A stretch of DNA of 64,000 nucleotides, taken from Burkholderiales bacterium (GTDB taxonomy: Bacteria > Pseudomonadota > Gammaproteobacteria > Burkholderiales > Burkholderiaceae_C). A program made the position numbers and the translations under genes. How positions within the stretch are numbered: position 1 is the stretch's first letter; the number at the start of each line of letters is the position of its first letter. The stretch lies in contig JACRAZ010000059.1 of assembly GCA_016213205.1 (NCBI GenBank), positions 52,434-116,433 on the forward strand. The letters are read 5' to 3'. Positions 49,075 to 56,175 of the stretch are shown piece by piece. The notes beneath the pieces are model-generated. The model was not told the origin of the DNA. It saw only the letters and a program-made list of their open reading frames with translations, and did not search any database.

Positions 49075-49521
49075 TCAGCGGCAGGCGAAGAAGGTCACGT
49101 AGCGCCCGGTGGCCGCGATGCCCATGCGCGCCACCTTGGGCTCCAGCAGGTTGCGGTGGTGGTCGGGCGAAAGGCGCCAGCCGTCGAGCAGGGTTTCCGG
49201 CGTGGGGTAGTTGCGGCCAACGTTCTCGACGCAGACCTTGCTGCCGGTGAACCGGAAGCGCGCGCTGAAACCCTCGTGCGAGAGCTGGCGCCGCTCGGCC
49301 ATGGTGCTGCTGTGCTCGCCGGCGATGGCGGCCAGGTCTTCGGCCACAGACAAGGGCGCCAGGCCCTGGGCGCGCCGGTAGTCGTTGATCAGGCCGGCCA
49401 GGTGGCGTGTGAAGGCCTCGCTGCCGGCGGGCGCGGCAGCCGATTCGAGTGCCAGGCCGGGCGCGGCCGCCGCGGCAAGGACGATGGCGCACAGCGTGCG
49501 CTGGAGGGCAGCTTGATTCAC
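49075..49521 (-). CDS. CAP (SCP/PR1-like) domain protein, secreted
   Basis: A 148-residue protein from the GTG start at 49521. The CAP core is visible: GEHSSTMAERRQLSHEG with two His, VENVGRNY with Glu, and DHHRNLLEPKVARMG with the last His, the residues forming the CAP cavity, plus a C-terminal TFFACR. GTG 49521 starts an ordinary signal peptide (TLCAIVLAAAAAPGLALES); starts at 49605 or 49623 would add a long Arg-rich region, so they are less likely. Bacterial CAP proteins are secreted and of unknown exact role. The start is only moderately certain. Confidence 0.83.
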   Translation of the reverse strand: MNQAALQRTLCAIVLAAAAAPGLALESAAAPAGSEAFTRHLAGLINDYRRAQGLAPLSVAEDLAAIAGEHSSTMAERRQLSHEGFSARFRFTGSKVCVENVGRNYPTPETLLDGWRLSPDHHRNLLEPKVARMGIAATGRYVTFFACR

Positions 49522-49661
49522 GATGAAACCCGGTTCGGTGCGCGCCCCGGTGGGTGGGCGGCGGTGCGGGGCACGGCGCCGCAAGGCCAGAACTATAGGG
49601 TTCATCGGCCGCCGGCGGGCCAAGTGAAGACCCGCGGGCGTGACAGGGTGTTGCGGCCAGG

Positions 49662-50318
49662 CTAGGTGCGCGTCGTGGCCGCCGGGGCCTTGCAGTTCAC
49701 GATGAAGGCGCCCGTCTGCGTGGCGCCAGGGGCCTGCGCGCGCTGGCCGGGGCCGGCCGCGCGCCCGCGCAGCTGCTGCAGGTTGCGCTGCGCATCGACG
49801 GCGCCCTTGTCGGCCGCGGCGCGGAACCAGCGCTCGGCGGCCACCGGGTCACGCGGCACGCCCAGGCCCTGTGCGTACACCACGCCCAGGTTGTTCTGCG
49901 CGGCCGATTCACCCTGCTCGGCGGCGCGCAGCAGCCAGTGCCGGGCGCGCGCCGGGTCGCGTGGCACGCCGGTGCCGCTCAGGTACATCCAGCCCAGCAC
50001 GCTTTGCGCGCGGGCATGGCCTTGTTCGGCGGCCTGGCTCAGCTGCTGCGCAGCGGTGGCGGCCTCGGCGGCGTGTCGGGCCGAGCGCGCGGCGCACAGG
50101 GCGCCCACGCCTCGATCGAACAGCCGCTGGGCCTGCGCGGCCGAAGCGGCCGACGCCGTTGGCGGGGCCGGGGCCGCGGACGCTGGCGACACCGGTGCCG
50201 ATGCGGCCGGCCCGGCCATCGCGGCATCCGGCTGCGCCGGTGCTGCCAGGGCCACGCCGGCACCGAGCCAGAGCCCCAGTGCGGCCTGCCACAGGCGCGT
50301 GCCGTGTTGCCGGTTCAT
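49662..50318 (-). CDS. SEL1-repeat protein, exported
   Basis: A 218-residue protein with a signal peptide (cleavage near GVALAAPA, residue 25), an Ala/Pro-rich linker, and Sel1-type tetratricopeptide repeats: about residues 98-125 (GHARAQSVLGWMYLSGTG), 131-160 (GESAAQNNLGVVYAQGLG) and a partial third (KGAVDAQRNLQQL). Such repeats bind proteins or peptidoglycan-associated partners. GGGAGG precedes ATG 50318. The start overlaps the stop of the PEP-CTERM zinc-ribbon gene (ATGA), so the two are translationally coupled and probably act together. Confidence 0.88.
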   Translation of the reverse strand: MNRQHGTRLWQAALGLWLGAGVALAAPAQPDAAMAGPAASAPVSPASAAPAPPTASAASAAQAQRLFDRGVGALCAARSARHAAEAATAAQQLSQAAEQGHARAQSVLGWMYLSGTGVPRDPARARHWLLRAAEQGESAAQNNLGVVYAQGLGVPRDPVAAERWFRAAADKGAVDAQRNLQQLRGRAAGPGQRAQAPGATQTGAFIVNCKAPAATTRT

Positions 50319-51271
50319 GCGCGCCTCCCGTGTGCCCGACGATGCTGCTGCCACGCCTGCGTCGAGGCCAGTGCGCCCAGGCCCACTGCCAGCAAGGCCC
50401 AGCTCGCGGGTTCCGGCAGCGTGCCGGGCGGGGGCGAGCCACCGGGCGTGTCGGGTATCTCTTCGCGGGCGCCCAGCACCGAGGCGTTCTGGCAGACGTA
50501 GGGCACCATCACGGTGTAGTTCTGGCCGGTCCGGTCGGCCGCCTCGTACAGCGCCGCGTACTCCACGTGGCCGGCGGGAAAGTTCACCCGCGTGTTGAAG
50601 CACAGCGTGTTGCCGAAGGCCATGGCCCGCACGTTGGTGCCGAACTCACGCCGGCCGTCCACGCTGCGGATGCCCGCGCTCGAGATCTCCACCTGGCCGC
50701 GGTTCCAGCCGCGCTCGGCCATCTCGCTGATCTGCTTCACCACCTCGGGCGGCAGCCGCGCGGCCGACAAGGCCTGCTCCACCGTGCCCCGGTAGGGGTT
50801 GCGGCCGGGCACGCCCCAGGCGCAGCTGTGGCGCAGCGTCAGTGGCGAGGGGTTCTTCACCACGCGCTCATCGCGCTCGGGCAGCGGCACGCCATCGAAA
50901 TCGGCACCCGGCTGCGTGCCGCGCGACTGGGCCTCGGCCCCGAGCTGGGTGCTCGCGCGCAGGCGCGCTTCCGCCGCCTTGCTGCGCTGGACCATGCGGG
51001 TGGCCTGCACCCCGGCCAGCGCGGTGGCCGCACCCACCACGAACCACAGCACCCGTGTGCGCCACCGGCCGCCATGGGCCGGCGCCGCCATCACCTCGCG
51101 GCCCAGCAGGCCCTGCCATTCGCAGCCGGGGTTGGTGCAGCGGTAGCGGTGCACCGATCGGAACAGGCTGACCCAGCGGTCCACCACGTGCCGATGCACG
51201 CGCACCAGTGCAGCACCGCAATCCGGGCAGTGCTTGCCATCGGGGAGCTTCACAGTGTGGGCGGTGTCCAT
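50315..51271 (-). CDS. Zinc-ribbon, single-helix PEP-CTERM protein
   Basis: A 318-residue protein from ATG 51271; a TTG at 51319 would add 16 residues. It has an N-terminal zinc ribbon (CPDC near residue 15, then CTNPGC near 45), a membrane helix about residues 75-92 (LWFVVGAATALAGVQA), a 180-residue presumably periplasmic domain with several cysteines, and a C-terminal LPEPASWALLAVGLGALAST exosortase tail. It has no cleavable signal peptide, so the zinc ribbon would stay cytoplasmic, unlike normal PEP-CTERM proteins. Coupled to the SEL1 gene. Function unknown. Confidence 0.75.
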   Translation of the reverse strand: MDTAHTVKLPDGKHCPDCGAALVRVHRHVVDRWVSLFRSVHRYRCTNPGCEWQGLLGREVMAAPAHGGRWRTRVLWFVVGAATALAGVQATRMVQRSKAAEARLRASTQLGAEAQSRGTQPGADFDGVPLPERDERVVKNPSPLTLRHSCAWGVPGRNPYRGTVEQALSAARLPPEVVKQISEMAERGWNRGQVEISSAGIRSVDGRREFGTNVRAMAFGNTLCFNTRVNFPAGHVEYAALYEAADRTGQNYTVMVPYVCQNASVLGAREEIPDTPGGSPPPGTLPEPASWALLAVGLGALASTQAWQQHRRAHGRRA

Positions 51272-51490
51272 GAAATCATTCGACACCTGCGGAACTTGCG
51301 ACTGATTGATGCCACTCAACCGGGCCTGCGGCGGTCTAGGGTCACCCCCCCAACCGCGTGCTCAAGCGCACGGCCGCCCGTTCGTGGTGGTGGCGTCCCG
51401 CGGCCTTGTCATGCTGAAGCTTCGTGATGCCGCGCCGGGCCGCCGCGCCGCACAATCGGCGCCTCGACGCTGCAGCCGGAGACCGCCCCG

Positions 51491-52411
51491 ATGCCCCCGC
51501 CCGCCCAGACCCCCAACTACCAGCACAGCGGCGCCTTCGACCGCGCCGTGTTCGGGCGCGAGTTCAGCGCGCAATTCGGGCGCAGCGCGCGCTACAACGC
51601 CGCCGCGGTGCCCGACATGATGCTGCTGGTCGGCCTGATCGAGGCCGACAGCGGCATCACCGATGTGCGCCAGGCCGCCTACATGCTGGCCACCGTGATG
51701 TGGGAGACCACCTCGCCGGTGAAGGTGAGCCATGTCGCCCGCAACAAGAAGGGGCAGCCGCTGCTGGACAAGCAGAAGAAGCCGGTGATCGTGACCCAGC
51801 GCAAGTGGCTGATGACGATGGCGCCGGTCAGCGAGATCGGCCAGGGCAAGGGCCGCAAGTACCACGAGCCGGTGAAGGTCAAGCGCCTGGCCGACGGCAG
51901 CGTGCGCATCACCGAGCAGGACGGCGACCAGTTCAGCATCTCCGCCGCCGGCGTGGTCAAGCCGCTGACGAAGAAGGCCAAGATGGGCACCGTGGATGGC
52001 GGCGCGGCCAGCAAGGTGTACGAGGACGACGACGGCGACGAACTCGCCTACTACGGCCGCGGTTACGTGCAGCTCACCTGGTGGTCGAACTACGCCGCGG
52101 CTGGCGTGGCCATCGGACGCGGCCTGGACCTGCTGCTGGACCCGGAGCTGGTGAAATCGCCCGAGGTGGCCTACGCGCTGATGTCGCACGGCATGCGCAC
52201 CGGCGAGGGGTTCGCCAACGGCCACAAGTTCAGCCACTACTTCGTGGGCCAGCACACCAAGTACCGCGAGGCGCGGCGCATGGTCAACGGCAGCGACCAT
52301 GCCGAGGACATCGCCGCGCTGGCCCGCAAGTTCGAAGCCATCCTGCTGGCCGCGCGGGTGAGCACCGAAGCGCCGGTGCCGCTGCCGCTGCAACTGGAGC
52401 GCCTGCCATGA
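51491..52411 (+). CDS. GH19-like chitinase/lysozyme-type hydrolase
   Basis: A 306-residue protein. The core resembles glycoside hydrolase family 19 and phage-type endolysins: MLATVMWETTSP holds the probable catalytic Glu72, and AYYGRGYVQLTWWSNYAAAG is the conserved GH19 loop near residue 190. An insert of about 80 residues rich in Lys/Asp lies between them. There is no signal peptide, so export would need another route (type VI secretion, lysis) or a cytoplasmic role. The next gene encodes an exported DUF4087 protein, 120 bp downstream across a tandem repeat. No phage genes are nearby. Confidence 0.75.
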   Translation: MPPPAQTPNYQHSGAFDRAVFGREFSAQFGRSARYNAAAVPDMMLLVGLIEADSGITDVRQAAYMLATVMWETTSPVKVSHVARNKKGQPLLDKQKKPVIVTQRKWLMTMAPVSEIGQGKGRKYHEPVKVKRLADGSVRITEQDGDQFSISAAGVVKPLTKKAKMGTVDGGAASKVYEDDDGDELAYYGRGYVQLTWWSNYAAAGVAIGRGLDLLLDPELVKSPEVAYALMSHGMRTGEGFANGHKFSHYFVGQHTKYREARRMVNGSDHAEDIAALARKFEAILLAARVSTEAPVPLPLQLERLP

Positions 52412-52531
52412 GCGCGCCGGGCCGCTCCCAAGCGCGAATCCCGAAGCGCGCAGCGCGGAGGGTGGTCCAATGAGCGCGCCGGGCCGCTCCCAAGCGCGAA
52501 TCCCGAAGCGCGCAGCGCGGAGGGTGGTCCA
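52408..52531 (+). repeat. Two tandem copies of a 62-bp element, each with a 21-codon ORF
   Basis: A 62-bp unit (ATGAGCGCGCCGGGCCGCTC and on to GGTGGTCCA) occurs at 52408-52469 and 52470-52531 and begins a third time at 52532, where it fades into the DUF4087 gene. Each unit has an ATG that opens a 21-codon frame (MSAPGRSQARIPKRAARRVV) ending in TGA that overlaps the next ATG. The first ATG overlaps the GH19 stop. A GCGC-GCA-GCGC hairpin is in each unit. Another copy is at 63864. Confidence 0.9.
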
Positions 52532-53002
52532 ATGAGCGCGCCGCGCGCGCGCGCCGCGAAGGGGGCTTCGCGCGCCGTGCGCAGGGGCCTGGCCGTGCTG
52601 CTGTGCGCCACCGGTGCCTGGGCGGGCGTGGCGCAGGCCACCTCGGCCGCGCCTGCCTCCGCACCCGCGGCGGCCGCCTCCGCGCCGGCGCCGGCGCTGC
52701 GCTGCGGCTGGTTCGACAACCCCTCGCCCGGCAACGCCTCGCTGACCGACCGCGACGGCGAATGGACCATCGGCCTGCAGGGTGGCCACCAGGCCCGGGG
52801 CCCGTGGCCGAAGTTCGGCGCCGGGCAGTGGGTGCGCACGGGCCATGGCAGCGCAGGCTACGGCTGCGCCTGCCTGAAGCTGCTGGCCGATGCGCAGACG
52901 CAGGACGTGCTGCGCATCCTCAGCGCGCGGGCACAGCCCCTGTCGGCCTGCCGCCAGGACCGTGGGCTCAGCGGCAAGGAGCCGCAGAACCCGCTGAAGT
53001 AG
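52532..53002 (+). CDS. DUF4087 family exported protein
   Basis: A 156-residue protein with a signal peptide (cleavage near VAQATSA, about residue 36) and an Ala-rich linker. The mature part carries DUF4087 features: CGWFDNPSPGNASLTDRDGE, WTIGLQGGHQA and YGCACLK, with four cysteines in the mature part that could pair. The ATG start is the third copy of a 62-bp repeat junction (ATGAGCGCGCC), so the repeat may have supplied or altered the start; a downstream start is possible. The family is small, periplasmic and of unknown role. Its neighbour is a GH19-like hydrolase, so an inhibitor or immunity role is conceivable but unproven. Confidence 0.8.
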   Translation: MSAPRARAAKGASRAVRRGLAVLLCATGAWAGVAQATSAAPASAPAAAASAPAPALRCGWFDNPSPGNASLTDRDGEWTIGLQGGHQARGPWPKFGAGQWVRTGHGSAGYGCACLKLLADAQTQDVLRILSARAQPLSACRQDRGLSGKEPQNPLK

Positions 53003-53020
53003 CGCGGCCGGGCTCGCCCA

Positions 53021-53045
53021 CGGCCGGGCTTGGCATGCCCGGCCG
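53021..53045. terminator. Hairpin after DUF4087
   Basis: A perfect 9-bp stem, CGGCCGGGC (53021-53029) and GCCCGGCCG (53037-53045), with a 7-nt loop, in the convergent gap between DUF4087 and marR. No T-run. Confidence 0.55.
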
Positions 53046-53055
53046 CTTCGCCAGG

Positions 53056-53085
53056 CGTGCGGGTGTGCGCAGGCACACCCACACG
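53056..53085. terminator. Second hairpin in the DUF4087/marR gap
   Basis: CGTGCGGGTGTGC (53056-53068) pairs with GCACACCCACACG (53073-53085) with one C-A mismatch and a GCAG loop. It probably ends the marR transcript on the reverse strand. Confidence 0.55.
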
Positions 53086-53092
53086 TCCGGGC

Positions 53093-53533
53093 TCAGCCCT
53101 GCTGGGCGAGCTGGTTCGCTCGCTCCATCACGCGGTCGATCGCCTGCTCCAGCAGCGCGCGCTGCTCGGCGCCCAGGCCCTCCAGCAGGTAGGCCTCGCG
53201 GGCCTGCACCATTGGCACGATCTTGCGGTGCAGCGCGCGGCCGGCGGGCAGCAGGCGCAGGCGCTGGCCGCGCTTGTCGTCCGGATCGGTCTCGCGGGCG
53301 AGCAGGCCGTTGCCTTCCATGCGCGCCACCGCGCGGCTGACCTGCATCTTGTCCAGCGTGGTGTGGCGGATGAGCTCGGTGGTCTTCATCGGGCCGCGCT
53401 CGGCCAGCCCGGCCAGCACACGCCATTCATCACGCGAGAGGTCGAAGCGCTCGGCGTACACCTGCGCCATCGAGCGGCTCACGGTGTCGGCCAGCACGGC
53501 CAGGCGGTAGGGGAAGAAGGTGGCAAGCTTCAC
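53093..53533 (-). CDS. MarR family transcriptional regulator
   Basis: A 146-residue winged-helix regulator: RFDLSRDEWRVLAGLAERGP (about 26-45), the recognition helix region TLDKMQVSRAVARMEGNGLL and wing DPDDKRGQRLRLLP, then a C-terminal dimer helix. Start GTG 53533 (or GTG 53539) is chosen because the region beyond holds two candidate operators; ATG 53638 would put operator sequence inside the gene. It is divergent from the VOC gene by 132 bp and most likely controls both that operon and itself. MarR regulators usually respond to aromatic ligands. Confidence 0.9.
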   Translation of the reverse strand: MKLATFFPYRLAVLADTVSRSMAQVYAERFDLSRDEWRVLAGLAERGPMKTTELIRHTTLDKMQVSRAVARMEGNGLLARETDPDDKRGQRLRLLPAGRALHRKIVPMVQAREAYLLEGLGAEQRALLEQAIDRVMERANQLAQQG

Positions 53534-53567
53534 GGTCACGTGCGCAGGGGCCGGGAGAGCCTCGATC

Positions 53568-53581
53568 GTAACGAACGTGAC
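53568..53581. promoter_or_regulatory. Candidate MarR operator 1
   Basis: GTAAC-GAAC-GTGAC, an inverted repeat with one mismatch, between marR and the VOC gene. It is 54 bp (about five helical turns) from operator 2 centre to centre. Confidence 0.5.
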
Positions 53582-53621
53582 GCCAGCCGTGAGAGGGTTT
53601 TCTGCGGGTTGACGGTTGATG

Positions 53622-53635
53622 GTAACCATCGTTAC
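53622..53635. promoter_or_regulatory. Candidate MarR operator 2
   Basis: GTAAC-CATC-GTTAC, a perfect inverted repeat with a 4-bp spacer; it also overlaps GATGGTAACCATC (53619-53631). It lies 31 bp before the VOC ATG, in the expected promoter region. Confidence 0.6.
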
Positions 53636-53665
53636 TATCAGCGGACCCCTCTCCCGGAGCCTGCC

Positions 53666-54205
53666 ATGGCCATCCAGCGCATCCATCACGTCGCCTACCG
53701 CTGCAAGGACGCGAAGCAGACGGTGCAGTGGTACCGCGAACACCTGGGCATGGACTTCGTGCTCGCCATTGCCGAGGACCGCGTGCCCTCCACCCACGCG
53801 CCCGACCCCTACATGCACGTGTTCCTGGATGCGGGCGGCGGCAACGTGCTGGCCTTCTTCGAGCTGCCGAACTCGCCGCCGCAGGGGCGCGACGAGGCCA
53901 CGCCGGCCTGGGTGCAGCACATCGCGTTCAAGGTCGATTCGGTGCAGGAACTCGCCGCCACCAAGGCGCGGCTGGAGGCCGCGGGCATCGAGGTGGTGGG
54001 CATCACCGACCACACCCTCTTCCAGTCGATCTACTTCTTCGACCCCAACGGCCACCGGCTCGAGCTGGCCGCCGACACCGCCACGCCCGAGATGCGCGCC
54101 AAGCTCGATGCCGTGAAGTGGCCGATGCTCGACGAATGGGCCCAGACCCGGCGCGCACCGCGCCACGCGGCCTGGATGCACGAGAAGGAACTCACCGCGC
54201 CCTGA
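53666..54205 (+). CDS. VOC family (glyoxalase/dioxygenase-like) protein
   Basis: A 179-residue vicinal-oxygen-chelate protein. Two beta-alpha-beta-beta-beta modules are visible: IHHVAYRCKDAKQTVQWYRE opens the first and VQHIAFKVDS the second. Candidate metal ligands are His7 or His8, the His of the second module and the Glu of FDPNGHRLELAAD. The family covers extradiol dioxygenases, glyoxalases and epimerases; the substrate cannot be assigned. It is the first gene of a MarR-controlled operon with an FAD monooxygenase. Confidence 0.88.
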   Translation: MAIQRIHHVAYRCKDAKQTVQWYREHLGMDFVLAIAEDRVPSTHAPDPYMHVFLDAGGGNVLAFFELPNSPPQGRDEATPAWVQHIAFKVDSVQELAATKARLEAAGIEVVGITDHTLFQSIYFFDPNGHRLELAADTATPEMRAKLDAVKWPMLDEWAQTRRAPRHAAWMHEKELTAP

Positions 54206-54226
54206 GCGCGCGGCGGAGCCGGCCCC

Positions 54227-55942
54227 GTGCTGAACACCTACACCTACCCCGAGTTCGCCTACCGGGCGCCGCCCGAGCTGGGCGCGGCCGCCCCGCGCCA
54301 GGTGCCGGTGGTGATCGTCGGCGCCGGGCCGATCGGCCTGACCATGGCGCTGGATTGCGCGCGCCGCGGCCTGCCCGCGCTGCTGCTGGACGACAACAAC
54401 ACGGTGAGCATCGGCTCGCGGGCCGTCTGCTATGCCAAGCGCCCGCTCGAGATCTGGGACCGCCTGGGTGTCGCGCAGCGCATGGTGGACAAGGGCGTGC
54501 GCTGGAAGATCGGCAAGGTGTTCTTCCGCGACGATCACGTCTACACCTTCGACCTGCTGCCCGAGCCGGACCACCGCATGCCGGCGATGATCAACCTGCA
54601 GCAGTACTACCTGGAGCAGTACCTGGTCGAGGCCTGCGAGGCCGAGCCGCTGATCGACCTGCGCTGGAAGCACCGCCTCACCGCGATCGAGCAGCCGGCG
54701 TCCGGCCCCGCGCTGCTGTCCGTCCACACGCCCGATGGCGACTACCGCCTCGCGGCCGACTGGGTGATCGCCTGCGATGGCGCCAACAGCGACACGCGCC
54801 GCCTGCTCGGCGCCCGGTTCACCGGCCAGTTCTTCCACGACCGCTTCCTGATCGCCGACGTGGTGATGGACCCGGCCGCCACCCAGGCAAAGCCTGGCCC
54901 CGAAGCGTCGGCGAACCTGCCGCGCCTGGGCAGCGAGCCCGAGCGCTGGTTCTGGTTCGACCCGCCGTTCCACCCCGGCCGGCCGTTGCCCGATGGCCGC
55001 CCCGGCCCTTCCAGCGTGCTGCTGCACAAGCAGGCCGACAACGTCTGGCGCATCGACTTCCAGCTCGGCTGGGACGCCGACCCCGAGGAAGAGAAGAAGC
55101 CCGAGAAGGTGCTGCCGCGCATCCGCGCGATGCTGGGGCCGCAGGCCGAGTTCGAGCTTGAATGGGTGTCGGTCTACCAGTTCGCCTGCCGCCGCATCGA
55201 CCAGTTGCGCCACGGCCGTGTGCTGTTCGCCGGCGACGCGGCGCACCAGGTCTCGCCCTTCGGCGCGCGCGGCGCGAACACCGGCGTGCAGGACTGCGAC
55301 AACCTGGCCTGGAAGCTCAAGCTCGTGATCGAGGGCGATGCGCCCGAGGCCCTGCTCGACAGCTACGACACCGAACGCGCCTTCGCCGCCGACGACAACC
55401 TGCTGAACTCCACCCGCTCCACCGACTTCATCACGCCCAAGAACCCGGGCAGCGCGCGCTTCCGGGATGCGGTGCTGGAACTGGCCAAGACCGCGCCGTT
55501 CGCACGCCCGCTGGTCAACAGCGGCCGGCTCTCGCGGCCGACGCCCTACGTGGCCTCGCCGCTGAACACGCCGGACGACGGCAGCTTCACACCCGGCCAG
55601 GCACCGGGCACGCCCTGCGCCGATGCGCCCGTGCACGTGGCCGGCCGCGAGGCCTGGCTGCTGAACCAGCTGGGCGAGGGCTTCGTGCTGCTGGCCTTCG
55701 GCGCCGGCGCCGCGCAGCCGGTGCAGGCGGGCCGTGTGCAGGCCCGGGTGCTGACGGTGGGCGACGATCTCATCGACACCCGCGGCCTGCTGGCGCAGCG
55801 CTACGACGCGCGGCCCGGCACCGTCTACCTGATCCGGCCCGACCAGCACGTGGCCGCGCGCTGGCGGCGCTTCGATGCGGTGGCCGTCACCGCGGCGCTG
55901 CAGCGCTGCCTGGGTGGCACGGTGACCGGAGCAAGCCCATGA
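54227..55942 (+). CDS. FAD-dependent aromatic monooxygenase, PheA/TfdB-like
   Basis: A 571-residue flavoprotein of the class A monooxygenase family: VVIVGAGPIGLTMALDCARR (about 26-45) for FAD, a CDGANSDTRRLLG segment (about 184-196) and FAGDAAHQVSPFGARGANTG (about 334-353) with the GD motif. The C-terminal 150 residues match the thioredoxin-like domain of phenol hydroxylases. GTG 54227 starts it. It would hydroxylate an aromatic acid or phenol using NAD(P)H; the compound is unknown. The last codons overlap the DUF2783 start (ATGA), and it lies 21 bp after the VOC gene. Confidence 0.92.
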   Translation: MLNTYTYPEFAYRAPPELGAAAPRQVPVVIVGAGPIGLTMALDCARRGLPALLLDDNNTVSIGSRAVCYAKRPLEIWDRLGVAQRMVDKGVRWKIGKVFFRDDHVYTFDLLPEPDHRMPAMINLQQYYLEQYLVEACEAEPLIDLRWKHRLTAIEQPASGPALLSVHTPDGDYRLAADWVIACDGANSDTRRLLGARFTGQFFHDRFLIADVVMDPAATQAKPGPEASANLPRLGSEPERWFWFDPPFHPGRPLPDGRPGPSSVLLHKQADNVWRIDFQLGWDADPEEEKKPEKVLPRIRAMLGPQAEFELEWVSVYQFACRRIDQLRHGRVLFAGDAAHQVSPFGARGANTGVQDCDNLAWKLKLVIEGDAPEALLDSYDTERAFAADDNLLNSTRSTDFITPKNPGSARFRDAVLELAKTAPFARPLVNSGRLSRPTPYVASPLNTPDDGSFTPGQAPGTPCADAPVHVAGREAWLLNQLGEGFVLLAFGAGAAQPVQAGRVQARVLTVGDDLIDTRGLLAQRYDARPGTVYLIRPDQHVAARWRRFDAVAVTAALQRCLGGTVTGASP

Positions 55943-56148
55943 CGACGCTGATCACCGACCCTCACACCGCCGACCCCGACGGTTTCTACGAAGCGCTGAT
56001 CCACAGCCAGCGCGACCTGGATGCGGACCAGGCCGCGCTGATGAACGCGAAGCTGGTGCTGATCCTGGCCAACCACATCGGCGACCGGGCGGTGCTGGAC
56101 GAGGCGATCGCGCTGGCGCGACCCGCGGGCGCGCCGGCGCCGGGCTGA
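55939..56148 (+). CDS. DUF2783 small protein
   Basis: A 69-residue protein with FYEALIHSQRDLDADQAALM and LVLILANHIGDRAVLDEAI, a short helical protein that matches DUF2783. The family is known mainly as a small partner next to FAD monooxygenases of aromatic pathways, as here. Its ATG overlaps the monooxygenase stop. It may be a small subunit or regulator; no activity is known. Confidence 0.85.
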   Translation: MTTLITDPHTADPDGFYEALIHSQRDLDADQAALMNAKLVLILANHIGDRAVLDEAIALARPAGAPAPG

Positions 56149-56175
56149 TCGCCCAGGCGCGCAACGCCGGGGCTC

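Noticed and set aside
51491..52411. Prophage because of the endolysin-like GH19 gene
   Set aside because: No other phage gene, no attachment site or integrase, and neighbours are chromosomal genes.
53534..53638. Upstream ATG 53638 as the marR start
   Set aside because: It would place both palindromic operator candidates inside the coding region and add 35 residues unlike MarR proteins.
53093..55849. A 918-codon reverse frame leading into marR
   Set aside because: Most of it lies opposite the VOC and monooxygenase genes; only the final 146 codons encode MarR.
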